A stretch of 64,000 nt of DNA from Desulfovibrio sp. (GCA_022839785.1 JALHJW010000002.1:124001-188000), one strand, 5' to 3'; shown: positions 51,901 to 61,600, counted from the first letter of the stretch. Numbers and translations: made by a program. The notes: a model not told the origin generated them from the sequence alone.

Positions 51901-51923
51901 AGGTGTCCGTTCAGGTGTCCGTT
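51901..51923 (+). repeat. Integrase arm-site-like direct repeats, left island end
   Basis: Two tandem AGGTGTCCGTT units overlap through TCA. The whole 23-base stretch is repeated exactly at 63937-63959 next to the P4-type integrase gene. This is the arrangement expected for arm-type binding sites split between attL and attR. Confidence 0.75.
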
Positions 51924-52581
51924 CCGCTGAAAGCCCGTTCATGCCGATTTGTACTCTGCCTAGAGTCCAGTCTGAACGTTGACAGCACCTGCGAGCCCGA
52001 ATAATTTGCCGCACATACAAGTCCGAACCCGGCGGACTCTAATTATTTCGGGCACAAAAAGCGCTTAGCGCTTCAAACGCCAGCGGCTACGGCTGCTCGC
52101 ACACCAAACCGCACGGAAGCCCCGTGTGACGAAAGCCACCTAAGTGGCTAGAAATGGCAGGCGGAGTTCTCTTCCTGCCTCACCCACTCGGCCCAACTTA
52201 GGATCGGGTGACAAACGGTACCCCCCCCAACCGCCTCCCGCGCGTCTGTTTTACGACGGCACGGAGGAATACAGACGCGCGCAGCGCGTCGTAATCGATG
52301 CGCACGCAAGTGCGCCACATTTATAGTCTTTTTCTCTCGCCTGGCGTCGGGGAAAGACTATATCAAATCCTGACGGCGTTTTCCCCGTCAGGCCAATCCC
52401 CAATCCCCACCCTATGTTAGCGGGCGTCACCAATGTCGTCCGAATAAAATACCCTGTCCGGGTCGCTTCCGCGCGGGCTAACGCCTGCGCGAGGTAAGCT
52501 GAAGCTTACCTGCGGCCACCCCCACATTGACCTTATCGCCTGCGCGCAAGCGCCGGGGTATGCCCTATTTAGGAGGATTTT
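51924..52581 (+). other. Non-coding region packed with stem-loops, leader of the recombinase gene
   Basis: About 650 bases carry no credible gene but have at least eight inverted repeats. They include 51995-52053 (GCCCGAATAATT arms, inner AGTCCG/CGGACT), 52059-52073, 52134-52149, 52156-52179, 52239-52281 (perfect 11-bp CGCGCGTCTGT arms), and 52322-52362 (perfect 10-bp TATAGTCTTT arms). Others are 52369-52392, 52471-52490 and 52492-52511. It ends in the AGGAGG ribosome site of the gene at 52582. It could be a large structured RNA, a recombination or transfer site, or both. Confidence 0.65.
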
Positions 52582-53529
52582 ATGGGACCGAAATCGTGTC
52601 TCTTATACGCTGCGCATTCCGCAATCAGGAGCCACGGCGGCAGCGGAAAGACAAAGAAAAATCACATCGCGGAGATTCGTCGCTTCACGCATGTTCTGGC
52701 TCTTAAACGTCTTGGTGTACAGAAATGGAGGAATCTCAGCATGCGACATGTAAGCATTGTTGTTCATCATTGGCGCAGCATTGATAAATTGTCCGTTGCA
52801 ACCATCAAGGAGTACCTCTCGACCGTGCGAATTTGCTGCCATTTTTATGGCAATGAGCGCGTAGCCAACAGCACCAACGATGATTTTGGGATCGAAAATC
52901 GCGAATACGTGACCAATCATGACAAATCTTTGCGCCAGGAAGTCTTTGATGCAGCTATTTCTACGTTGCGTAATGGCAACGAAAACGATCAGCGCATCGC
53001 TGCGCAGATGATGTTGCAGCGCGAACTCGGGTTGAGGTTTGAGGAATCTACGAAGTTCGATCCCCGGCGTAGCGTGCTGCATGACGGCCGGATCCTCGTT
53101 TCGTCCGGAACCAAGGGCGGCCGGGAGCGCGTCCTTTTGGACGTCTCGCCCAATGCGAGGGCGGCTATCGAGTTCGCCCGCTCCTTGGTCACCAGCCGTG
53201 GGTCGCTTATTCCCGCTGACATGCGGGAAGCTCAGTGGCGCAAGCTCGTTTACTCGACTTTGGCCAGGCTCGGCATCACTCGGGCCGGAGCAGGTGCTTC
53301 GATGCACGGCAACCGCCACCACTATGCGCAGGCGCGCTACCAGCAGCTCACGGGCTTCCCGCCGCCCTGCAAGTTCCCGGATAAGGAAGCGTTCCGCACC
53401 AACGCGGAACGCATGGCTGGCGCGGCCTGGCTCAAGCTCGACCAGGACGCGCGGCAGATCATCAAGGTCGAACTCGGCCACGGTCCCGACCGGGATAGCG
53501 TGGTGAGCCAGTATCTCGGTTCGAAATAG
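52582..53529 (+). CDS. Tyrosine recombinase of the Integrase_1 / phage-integrase-N type
   Basis: 315 residues. The N-terminal core-binding domain (about 20-115, with TKKNHIAEIRRFTHVLALKR and LSVATIKEYLSTVRICCHFY) resembles PF12834. The catalytic domain resembles PF12835. Catalytic residues visible: R in ELGLRFEES, K in SGTKGGRER, H-x-x-R in MHGNRHHYAQ, H in VELGHGPDR and the nucleophile Y in VVSQYLGSK at the very end. It cuts and joins DNA at specific sites. It is unrelated in sequence to the integrase at the other end of the island. A strong AGGAGG precedes the ATG, and a structured region lies upstream. Confidence 0.85.
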   Translation: MGPKSCLLYAAHSAIRSHGGSGKTKKNHIAEIRRFTHVLALKRLGVQKWRNLSMRHVSIVVHHWRSIDKLSVATIKEYLSTVRICCHFYGNERVANSTNDDFGIENREYVTNHDKSLRQEVFDAAISTLRNGNENDQRIAAQMMLQRELGLRFEESTKFDPRRSVLHDGRILVSSGTKGGRERVLLDVSPNARAAIEFARSLVTSRGSLIPADMREAQWRKLVYSTLARLGITRAGAGASMHGNRHHYAQARYQQLTGFPPPCKFPDKEAFRTNAERMAGAAWLKLDQDARQIIKVELGHGPDRDSVVSQYLGSK

Positions 53530-53547
53530 ACATATGCAGCACGCCCG

Positions 53548-53580
53548 CACTCCGCCAGTCTGAAGAAGACTGGCGGAGTG
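53548..53580. other. Strong hairpin between the recombinase and hsdM
   Basis: A perfect 14-bp stem (CACTCCGCCAGTCT / AGACTGGCGGAGTG) with a 5-base loop lies between convergent genes. It has no T-run on either strand, so it may be a terminator variant or a recombination-site remnant. Confidence 0.5.
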
Positions 53581-53636
53581 CGTAGAGCGTGAGGAAGGAG
53601 ATGGAGCGGGTGGAGGCGTAGCGCCCGCCGAGAGCG

Positions 53637-55256
53637 TTACGGCAACAGCGGCAGGCCCAGTTCTGCGAGAAATGCGTTGTGCCTGTCCTTGGCCGCCTTG
53701 ATCTCCTCCTCCGCCTTGACCAGTTCGGCGTGGACCGCTTTCAGGTCGATCTCCGGTTCCGACTTGGCCGTGCTGACATAGCGGGAGATGTTCAGGTTGT
53801 AGTCGTTCTCTTCGATCTCTTCCAGCCCGACCCGCCGGGAATACCGCTCCTCTTCCTTGCGATGCTGGTAGGTGTCGATGATCTTGTTGATGTGCTCGGG
53901 GTTCAGATAGTTCTGCCGCTTACCCTTCTCATAGTGCTCTGCGGCGTTGATGATCAGGACGTCATCGGATTTTTTGCATTTCTTGAGCACGAGAATACAC
54001 ACGGGGATACCCGTCGAGTAGAACAGGTTCGCCGGCAGTCCGATCACCGTGTCTATGTGCCCGTCGTCTAGCAGCTTCCTGCGGATCGCCGCCTCCTTGC
54101 CACCCCGGAACAGCACGCCGTGGGGCAAGATGATCGCCATCACCCCCTCGTCTTTGAGGTAGTGAAACCCGTGCAGCAGAAAGGCGAAGTCAGCCGCACT
54201 CTTCGGCGCTAGTCCGTGGTTCTTGAACCGCATGTCTTCGCCGAGGGTCTCGTTGGGGTCCCAGCGGTAGCTGAACGGAGGATTGGCGACTACCGCGTCG
54301 AACGACGGCTTCTTCGCTGGGTTTTGCTCACGGAGCATATCCCAGTCGTTGGTCAAGGTATCGCCGTGAAAAATTTCGAACTCCGAATCCTTCACCCCGT
54401 GCAGCAGCATGTTCATGCGGCAAAGGTTGTAGGTCGTGATGTTCTTCTCCTGGCCGTAGATCATGCCGACGCTGCCCCCGGCTTTGACCACGCGGTGGCG
54501 GACGTTCAGCAACAGCGATCCCGACCCGCAGGCAAAGTCCAGCACGCTTGCCAGCTTCTTACGGGGGCCGGTCTTGGGGTTCTGGCCGTCGAGGGTGGCG
54601 ATGGCGGACAGAATGTCGCTTATGCGTTGGGGCGTATAGAACTCCCCCGCCTTCTTGCCCGACCCGGCGGCGAACTGGCCAATCAGGTATTCGTAGGCAT
54701 CGCCCAGCTTGTCGGAATCAGTCGAGAAGCCCTTCAACCCATCGGCGATCCTCTGGATGATCGTGCAGAGTTTATCGTTGCGGGCCTGGTAGGTCTTGCC
54801 CAGCTTCTCCGAGCTGAGGTTGATCTCCGAGAACAACCCGGAAAAGGTGCTTTCGAACGATTCGTTCTCGATATACTTGAAACCCTCCTGCAGCGTATTC
54901 AGCAGTTCCGAATCCTGCGTCCGGGCTAAGTTGGCGATGTTCGTCCACAGATGCTTTGGCTTGATGACGTAGTGGGCCTTGCGGCGCATCTGCGTTTCGA
55001 ACGCCGCGATGTCACCAGAGTTATCAGCATACCACACCGACAGCGGCGTTCGTCCGCCGTTGCCCACCGCATTCGGGTCGGGATAGTCCCGCCCCAGTTC
55101 CTTCTTCGCCGCCTGCTCGTAATTGTCCGAGAGATAGCGCAGGAACAGAAACGCGAGCATGTAATCACGGAAATCATCCGCGTTCATCGCGCCGCGAAGC
55201 TGATCGGCGATGTTCCAGAGGATTTTGCCAAGTTGTTTCTGGTCGTTTTCAGTCAT
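53637..55256 (-). CDS. hsdM: Type I restriction-modification system methyltransferase subunit
   Basis: 539 residues. The N-terminal helical domain (LGKILWNIADQLRGAMNADDFRDY) precedes the N6-adenine methyltransferase core, with SAM-binding VLDFACGSGSLLLNVRHRV and catalytic VVANPPFSYRW (NPPF), and FYTPQRISDI ahead of it. With HsdS it methylates adenine in the recognition sequence to protect host DNA. The chosen start (55256) overlaps the AAA gene stop by 8 bases. It is the last gene of the operon, an unusual position since hsdM usually comes first. Confidence 0.95.
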   Translation of the reverse strand: MTENDQKQLGKILWNIADQLRGAMNADDFRDYMLAFLFLRYLSDNYEQAAKKELGRDYPDPNAVGNGGRTPLSVWYADNSGDIAAFETQMRRKAHYVIKPKHLWTNIANLARTQDSELLNTLQEGFKYIENESFESTFSGLFSEINLSSEKLGKTYQARNDKLCTIIQRIADGLKGFSTDSDKLGDAYEYLIGQFAAGSGKKAGEFYTPQRISDILSAIATLDGQNPKTGPRKKLASVLDFACGSGSLLLNVRHRVVKAGGSVGMIYGQEKNITTYNLCRMNMLLHGVKDSEFEIFHGDTLTNDWDMLREQNPAKKPSFDAVVANPPFSYRWDPNETLGEDMRFKNHGLAPKSAADFAFLLHGFHYLKDEGVMAIILPHGVLFRGGKEAAIRRKLLDDGHIDTVIGLPANLFYSTGIPVCILVLKKCKKSDDVLIINAAEHYEKGKRQNYLNPEHINKIIDTYQHRKEEERYSRRVGLEEIEENDYNLNISRYVSTAKSEPEIDLKAVHAELVKAEEEIKAAKDRHNAFLAELGLPLLP

Positions 55257-56373
55257 TGCGCTCTTCTTCCGTATCGGCGTGGTTGAACAATTCTGGGTTG
55301 AAGGGGTAACGGCGAATAAAATCATGCAGGATGCGATGAAAATGCTCTTTGTTTTCGTCCATCATCTCGCGCGGTTCATAGAGCGAGTAGTTGCCGTGGC
55401 TCAGAAGGTTGATGATGCGGGTGCGTAACACGCCGTCGAGGTCATCCTCGTCTCGCTTGATGCAGTCAGAGAAGTTGGCGTGACCGTGGAAGCTGGCAGT
55501 CTTCTCCATGATCCCGCGGAGCATGTTAAAATGATGTGTATAAACTTGGCCGCTGCGATCCGCTTCGTAAAGTTCAGTCAATGCGGCCACGTGATGGAAG
55601 AACGGAGTGTCTCTGGTATCGCGGAGCAAGTAACCGCCTGCCCGATCTCTGCATAGGAAATATTTATTGCCCCGTTTCAACTCATTATAGAGCACGTTGA
55701 AGAACAATGTGTGATGCGTCGAGATAACCGTCTTTAGTGTGCTATCTTTTTTCTTGAGCATCCTTGCCATATGCGTTGCCACTGCGATGGCGTTCTGTTC
55801 GTCAAGAGATGAAATTGGATCGTCAATGTAGATGTATTTGACCCAGCTATAAGGGCCGGTCCCATCGTCATCGAGAGCGAGTTGCACGATGGCCAGAAAG
55901 AAGCACCATATGAAGATGTTCTCTTCGCCGCGCGAGATCTTGATGCCGTCCTCAGTCCTGTGACCCTTTCCGTCAGGAACCTCACGCGAGAAGATCACTT
56001 CCCACTTTTCGGTATCAATGCGGAAATCGAAATCGACGTATCTGTCGAGCAATGGGCGGATGCGGGTGTCCATCTCCATCTCTTCAAGGCCTGCGAAGAA
56101 TCTGGAGCCCGCATAGATCTTCAGAGTGCGTTCGCTGTCATTGTCCAGGTCATTGTCCCAGGTGAACAAGTCTTCGGTGAAGGCGTTGAAGTAGAGCGTG
56201 TCGCGCTTGTCCGCATCTTCAGCGTCCTTCCCGAGATTCTTGAACTCTGTGGACAGGCGCGTCTTGCCCGTACCGTTATAGGCGTAGAGCAGGATGAATT
56301 TCTTGTTCTCCAGCTCATTGCGCAGGTGTTGGGCTAGTGCAGGCAGGTCATTGAAAGAAACAGGTCCAGTCAT
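55249..56373 (-). CDS. Restriction-linked ABC-type ATPase with predicted anticodon-nuclease (PrrC/RloC-like) C-terminus
   Basis: 374 residues. ABC-type ATPase motifs: Walker A AYNGTGKT (31-38), signature KISRGEENIF (about 145-154), Walker B with D-loop IYIDDPISSLDE (181-192), and the switch histidines STHH (218-221). The C-terminal domain holds R286-x3-E290 and R319-x6-H326 within LRTRIINLLSHGNYS. Their spacing resembles the Arg-Glu-His triad of the PrrC anticodon nuclease and the Rx4-6H motif of HEPN ribonucleases. PrrC is likewise encoded inside a type I restriction operon and is held inactive by it. The similarity is motif-level only. The gene starts 3 bases after the hsdS stop. Confidence 0.65.
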   Translation of the reverse strand: MTGPVSFNDLPALAQHLRNELENKKFILLYAYNGTGKTRLSTEFKNLGKDAEDADKRDTLYFNAFTEDLFTWDNDLDNDSERTLKIYAGSRFFAGLEEMEMDTRIRPLLDRYVDFDFRIDTEKWEVIFSREVPDGKGHRTEDGIKISRGEENIFIWCFFLAIVQLALDDDGTGPYSWVKYIYIDDPISSLDEQNAIAVATHMARMLKKKDSTLKTVISTHHTLFFNVLYNELKRGNKYFLCRDRAGGYLLRDTRDTPFFHHVAALTELYEADRSGQVYTHHFNMLRGIMEKTASFHGHANFSDCIKRDEDDLDGVLRTRIINLLSHGNYSLYEPREMMDENKEHFHRILHDFIRRYPFNPELFNHADTEEERND

Positions 56374-56376
56374 GGC

Positions 56377-57660
56377 CTACTGCTCCTCCGGTGCGGGGAA
56401 GAGCTGCTGCATCAAGCCGCGCTTGTGGGCTATGAGAGTGGAAATTTTTTGGAATTTAGCGTAAATTAATTCGTCGATAGAAGACAGGCAGCGTGCAATT
56501 TTTACTTGTTCTTCAAATTGAACTGGAGAGAGAAACTCTAAATTTTCGAAAGCCTTCTGGCCCAAGGTCTTGTTTCTTCCAGCTCCGCCAGGAGATGCTA
56601 TACCCAGCAGTTCTTTTCCTTTGTTGGTTAGGAAAAAATACTTGATGAAACCAACATCGGACTTGCCAAGTTTGGCTTTGTACATAGGAAACCGATGAGA
56701 AGCGATCATCCCTCTTTCTGCCACCGACGTCACCGCGACAGCTTGTTCCCAAGCAAAAACAATGTTTAACACAAAGGCGTTATCTTCTACCCAAAAGACC
56801 CGCTTTTCACCCAGTGCTTTCCCGCGCACAGGCTCTTTGTGAAATATTCCATTCCCATGGGAGCGAATGCCGATCTCCCGATAAGCTTCATTAGCCTTGA
56901 CTCTTACCGGACTTGCAGACTTTGTGAGTAGGCTGGTTATTTTTCGTTTTTGCCACTCTCCCTTTCCCCGAAACTCCGGAAACCGCAGTCGGGGTTGGGT
57001 TTCGCCGGGTTGGGGGAAGAGGCGCTGCATTAGGCCTCTCTTGTGGTCCTTGAGCGCCTCCAGCTTCCGGCCCTCGGCGGTGATCACCTCGTCCAGCGAA
57101 CTCAGACACTCGGCGATCTTCTGCTGTTCGGCTAGGGAGGGATAAGCAATCGAAATCGTCGAGATTTGGCTAGGGTAAAGGTGAACGACGGTGTCGCCTT
57201 GGGCCACCTGAGCAATCATGTACCGAAGGGGACTGTTAAGTAGGTAACTGAAGAATGGTCCGTGTAAATCCGATCGAAGAATGTTGAGGTCGCCACCGAG
57301 TGCTACGCCATCGCGCATAACGCACGCCGCAGTTGCAATGTCGGCTCGTGTCTCTCCTGACGCGGGGAGAATGACATCTTCGGCTCGGCTCAGAACAAGG
57401 TCTTCAGGTGAAATGTTCGTGTGAGATCGCACCTCGTTAATCACCTCGCCGTAGAGCGTGTAAAGCTCTGCATACCTGATGCAAGGAGTAGCGCCATCCT
57501 TCGTAACATCTGCCTTGGAGATTCCTTTTCCCTTGGAGATCGTCGCCACATCCGCGATTAGATCGGATTTCCACTTGCCGCTACTTCGGAACTCCGGAAA
57601 TCGCCGCTTCGGCGTCAACATGCGTGTGCTCTTCTCCATCGTTTCAGCCTCATTGCTCAT
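56377..57660 (-). CDS. hsdS: Type I restriction-modification specificity subunit
   Basis: 427 residues. Two target-recognition domains are each followed by a conserved helical spacer: EQQKIAECLSSLDEVI...LKDHKRGLMQRLFP in the middle and EEQVKIARCLSSIDELI...IAHKRGLMQQLFP at the end. The two spacers form the antiparallel coiled coil that sets the distance between half-sites. The recognition domains, above all the second (about 56430-56930), are clearly AT-richer than the rest, a sign of domain exchange. The ATG at 57660 lies inside the last codons of the hsdR remnant, in another frame. Confidence 0.94.
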   Translation of the reverse strand: MSNEAETMEKSTRMLTPKRRFPEFRSSGKWKSDLIADVATISKGKGISKADVTKDGATPCIRYAELYTLYGEVINEVRSHTNISPEDLVLSRAEDVILPASGETRADIATAACVMRDGVALGGDLNILRSDLHGPFFSYLLNSPLRYMIAQVAQGDTVVHLYPSQISTISIAYPSLAEQQKIAECLSSLDEVITAEGRKLEALKDHKRGLMQRLFPQPGETQPRLRFPEFRGKGEWQKRKITSLLTKSASPVRVKANEAYREIGIRSHGNGIFHKEPVRGKALGEKRVFWVEDNAFVLNIVFAWEQAVAVTSVAERGMIASHRFPMYKAKLGKSDVGFIKYFFLTNKGKELLGIASPGGAGRNKTLGQKAFENLEFLSPVQFEEQVKIARCLSSIDELIYAKFQKISTLIAHKRGLMQQLFPAPEEQ

Positions 57661-57814
57661 ATGCGTTCAATCCGGAGATGGTGCGGCCGGTGGCGCGTTT
57701 CTTCAGGAGCGGGACCAGGTCGTCCATGAGCGCCAGTTCCTTCTCGCGGCGCTCGCGCCAGCCTAGCCCGAGGGGCTCCATGAGATCGGTGAGCTGTTCG
57801 CCGACGAAGATCAT
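57650..57814 (-). pseudogene. Duplicated 3' end of hsdR (54-codon remnant) between dinD and hsdS
   Basis: This frame encodes 54 residues beginning MIFVGEQLTDLMEPLGLG and ending ISGLNAYEQ, nearly identical to the last 54 residues of HsdR (4 amino-acid and 14 of 165 base differences in my alignment with 58675-58839). Its ATG overlaps the dinD stop (ATGA) and its stop overlaps the hsdS start. It has no complete domain, so it is best read as the scar of an insertion or recombination, although it could be translated. Confidence 0.85.
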
Positions 57815-58656
57815 AGATTTTCCAGTTTGTCCGGACTCTTCAGTGCCTTCTTCTCGTCGGACGACATGCGGCGCTCGACCTTTTTGACGTCCTCGGCAGG
57901 GGGCAGCGCCTCCGGACGAATGCCCCGGCTGAGCAGCGTGTCGCGGACGGCCTGGTTGTTGGTGATGTGCTCGCTGGAAATCTGCGGCTCGCTTCGCATC
58001 TGGTGCTCGCGGGCATTGTGGATGGTGATTTCGGTGGCGAAGTCCTTAGCCTTGAGAATGATCGTCGGGGCGAAGTCGGCCAGTGGGCGGGTGTCGGGCA
58101 CACGCCACTGCGCCTTCATTGCCTGAGTGCTCTTGCCAAAAAGGGCCTGATCGCCTTTGCTGCGGATCAGGGCGAAGTTCTGGTTGCCGCCTGTTTGCTC
58201 GAAAATGACTGAGGAGAGTTCTTTCTCGGTCTCGGATAGTTTTTTGCGTGCGGAAACCCGCTCGACTTCCAACAAACGCTGCTCGATAATTTCGGCTCGA
58301 CGGGTTTGGATGGCAAAATAGGTCTGGGCGAAGGCGATTTCCGGCTTCCTGGGGTCGCCATTCTGGGCGATGAGATAGCAAGCGTAGCGGGTGAGCATGA
58401 CATCGTCAATCTCGCGCTGGCTGCCTGAGCCTAGTTCGACCATTTTGTTGACGTCAACAAAATGGTTTGAGACCTGATGCCCCGAGACATCGCAAGCCGT
58501 TTCCGCCTTTTCAATGGCCTTCATGAAATTGCGCCATTCGGTGTAACCCAGCAGGACCTGAAGATCCCGAGCCAGCCAATATTCCACCCCGCCTTCGGTC
58601 TGCTGAGCGTGGCCTTCGAATGTTTCGGTCATTGCTTGAATCTTATTGCTTTCCAT
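57811..58656 (-). CDS. dinD: DinD-like DNA-damage-inducible protein inside the restriction operon
   Basis: 281 residues. It matches the DinD pattern: EYWLARDLQVLLGYTEWRNF, ACDVSGHQVSNHF, MVELGSGSQREIDDVMLTRY, ACYLIAQNGDPRKPEIAFAQ, and TYFAIQTRRAEIIEQ. The N-terminal half is a Bro-N-like domain. E. coli DinD is LexA-regulated and reported to inhibit RecA filament pairing. Here it is placed between hsdR and hsdS and flanked by two copies of the hsdR 3' end. GAGGGGAT precedes the ATG at 58656. Confidence 0.88.
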   Translation of the reverse strand: MESNKIQAMTETFEGHAQQTEGGVEYWLARDLQVLLGYTEWRNFMKAIEKAETACDVSGHQVSNHFVDVNKMVELGSGSQREIDDVMLTRYACYLIAQNGDPRKPEIAFAQTYFAIQTRRAEIIEQRLLEVERVSARKKLSETEKELSSVIFEQTGGNQNFALIRSKGDQALFGKSTQAMKAQWRVPDTRPLADFAPTIILKAKDFATEITIHNAREHQMRSEPQISSEHITNNQAVRDTLLSRGIRPEALPPAEDVKKVERRMSSDEKKALKSPDKLENL

Positions 58657-58674
58657 CGAATATCCCCTCTGGGA

Positions 58675-61600
58675 TTATTGTTCATATGCGTTCAGTCCGG
58701 AGATGCTTCGGCCAGCCGCGCGTTTCTTCAGGAGCGGGACGAGGTTGTCCATCAGCGCCAGTTCCTTCTCGCGGCGCTCGCGCCAGCCTAGCCCGAGGGG
58801 CTCCATCAGATCTGTGAGCTGTTCGCCGTCGAAGATCATGCGGTCGAGGATGGCGTCCACAAAGGTTTGCAGCGCCTCGCTCGTCAGGCCGTGCTTGCCC
58901 GCGACGGCGGCGAGTTCGGCGGCGTGGCGCTCGTCCTTGAAGCGCTGATAACCGTTGCGGACCTGCTCCTCGGTGAGGGGCTGGCCGGTTTCGAGCGTCC
59001 GGACGTAGTCGGTGATCTCGTCAAGCTCGTCCATGAACTTGGCGTCGGAACGGATGAGACGGATGAGCTGATCGCGGCTCATTTCCTGCTGGGCCGGTGT
59101 TTTCCCGCTGAAACGGGCGATGAGGTTCATGATGTAGTCGTAGTCGATATCGGCCGAGGCGAAGAGGACGAACTCGAAATCGAGCTGGTCGATCGCATCC
59201 TGCGTGGCGCTGTCGCCGCCCCCGGCAGTGTCGCCGCCGGGCTTGTCCTGTTTGGATTTAAGGCGTTTGGCGGTTTCGAGATAGACGCCCCGGAAGGCGC
59301 GGGCGTCGTCCCTGGAGAGCGTCTGCTCGATCTCCTGGCGCTGCTCGTCGGTGAGGTCGGTGTACTGGTCGAGCTGTGTTGTAAGGCGCTGGACCTCTTT
59401 GAACTGCTTGACGAAGGCGGCGCGGGCGTCGTCACCCTTGAGGTTGGGGACGGCTTCAGGGCGCGGGTCGAGGCCCTGGGACCGGAGGAACTCGTCCAGT
59501 TCCCGCCTGGCGGCCTTGAGCTGTTCGATCACGACAGAAGCCTTGTCGACAAGCCAGATTTCCTTCGCCCGTTCGACTCTTACGCCGGAGAACAGGGTGA
59601 TGGCTTCATCGACTTTGTCCTGTTGGCCGCGGAAGTCGAGGATATGGCCGTAGGGCTTGGCGGCGTTGAGGACGCGGTTGGTGCGAGAGAAGGCCTGGAT
59701 GAGACCGTGATGCTTGAGATTTTTGTCGACGTAGAGGGTATTGAGGTATTGGGCGTCGAAGCCGGTCAGGAGCATGTCGACGACGATGGTGATGTCGATC
59801 TTCTCCGCGCCTTTTTTGGGGAGGTCACGGTTGGGGTATTGCTGGTCCTTGATGCGCTTCTGAACGTCCTGGTAGTAGGCGTCGAACTCGCCGATGGAGT
59901 GATTCGTGCCGTAGCGGGCGTTATAGTCGGCGATGATGGCCTTGAGGGCTTCCTTTTTCTTCTCCGGTTCCTGCAGGTTGTCTTCGAGTTCCTGGGGCAG
60001 GTCTTCCTGGAGCTGTCTGACATCGGGGTTGCCCTCGGCGGGCGGTGAGAAGACGGCAGCGACCTTGAGGGGGACGAAGTCGGGATCGCCAGCCTGGCGC
60101 TCAGCCTGGACCTGCTTGAAAAGCTCGTAGTACTCGATGGCGTCATTGATCGAGGCCGTGGCGAAGAGCGCGTTGAAGCGGCGCTCACCGGTGGCGGCGT
60201 CGTGCTTGGCGAGGATGGCGTCAATGACGGCGCGTTTGGCCAGAGTCTCGCCGGGCCTAGGCGGGTTTTCGCCGTCGGGCTTGAAATAATCCACGTGGAA
60301 GCGAAGGACGTTTTTATCCTCGATGGCGTGGGTGATGGTGTAGGCGTGGAGTTCGCTCTGGAAAAGGTCCTGGGTGGTGCGGAGCGTCTGGACGTCGCCT
60401 TCGATCTGCCGGGTAATGGCGTTTTCAGGGAAGATCGGCGTGCCGGTGAAGCCGAAAAGTTGAGCCTTGGGGAAGAAATTCTTGATGGTCTGGTGGGTCT
60501 GGCCGAACTGGGAGCGGTGGCATTCGTCGAAGATGAAGACCATGCGCTTGTCGCTGAGCGGTTCGAGGCGCTGCTTGAACGTGGCCTTGCCGTTTTTCTT
60601 GTCGGGCTTGTTGTATTTGCTGGTTTCGTCGAGAGCGAGGCCGAGCTTCTGGATGGTGGTGACGATGACCTTGTCGGCGTAGTCGTCGGAGATGAGACGG
60701 CGGACAAGCGCGGCGGTGCTGGTGTTTTCCTCGACGCAGCCTTCCTGAAAGCGGTTGAACTCCTCGCGGGTCTGGCGGTCGAGGTCTTTGCGGTCGACGA
60801 CGAAGAGACACTTGTGGATGTCGGGGTTGAGTTTGAGGAGTGTGGAGGCCTTGAAGGAGGTAAGAGTCTTGCCCGAGCCGGTGGTGTGCCAGATGTAGCC
60901 GTTGCCAAGGTTCTCGCGGATGCACTGGTCGATGGCTTTAACGGCGTATATTTGGTAGGGTCGCATCATGAGCATCTTTTGCTCGGAGGCGACGAGAACC
61001 ATGTAGCGGTTGATGGTTGTGGCGAGAGTACACTTGGGCAGGAAGGACTCGGCGAAGTCGTCGAGGTGGGTGATCTTGGTGTTGTCTTCGGCGGCGTGCT
61101 GGTAGATGGGCAGGAAGTTTTCATCGGCGTCGAAGGCGAAATGACGATCGTTGTTATTGGCGAAGTAATAGGTCTCGGTCTGGTTGGAGACAATGAAGAG
61201 CTGGACGAAGCAAAGAAGGGTCTTGGTATAGCCGTTGCCAGGATCCTTTTTGTAGTCGACTACCTGCTGCATGGCCCGGCGGGGGCTGATGCCGAGGTTC
61301 TTGAGTTCGATCTGGACGGCGGGGATACCGTTGATCAGTAGCATCACGTCGTAGCGTTGAAAGCTGTTGTCGGTGTTGATGCGGAGCTGGTTGACGACCT
61401 CGAAGGTGTTTTTGCACCAGTCCTTGATGTTGACGAGGGTGTAGTTGAGCGGGGTGCCGTCGTCGCGGGTGAAGCCGTTGATCTCGCGAAGCAGGGTCGC
61501 GGCAGTGAAGACGTTAGGGGTGATGATCTCGTCGAGGAGGCGCTTGAATTCGCCGTCGGTGAGCTGGACGCGATTGAGGGCCTGGAAGTGCGCGCGGAAG

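Noticed and set aside
51924..52581. CRISPR array or coding region in the stem-loop stretch
   Set aside because: The inverted repeats differ in sequence and spacing, there are no regular direct repeats or spacers, and the small frame at 52144-52326 has no start signal or domain.
57650..57814. Independent small gene between dinD and hsdS
   Set aside because: Although open and overlapping both neighbours, it is a near copy of the last 54 codons of hsdR and lacks any complete domain, so a remnant is the simpler reading.
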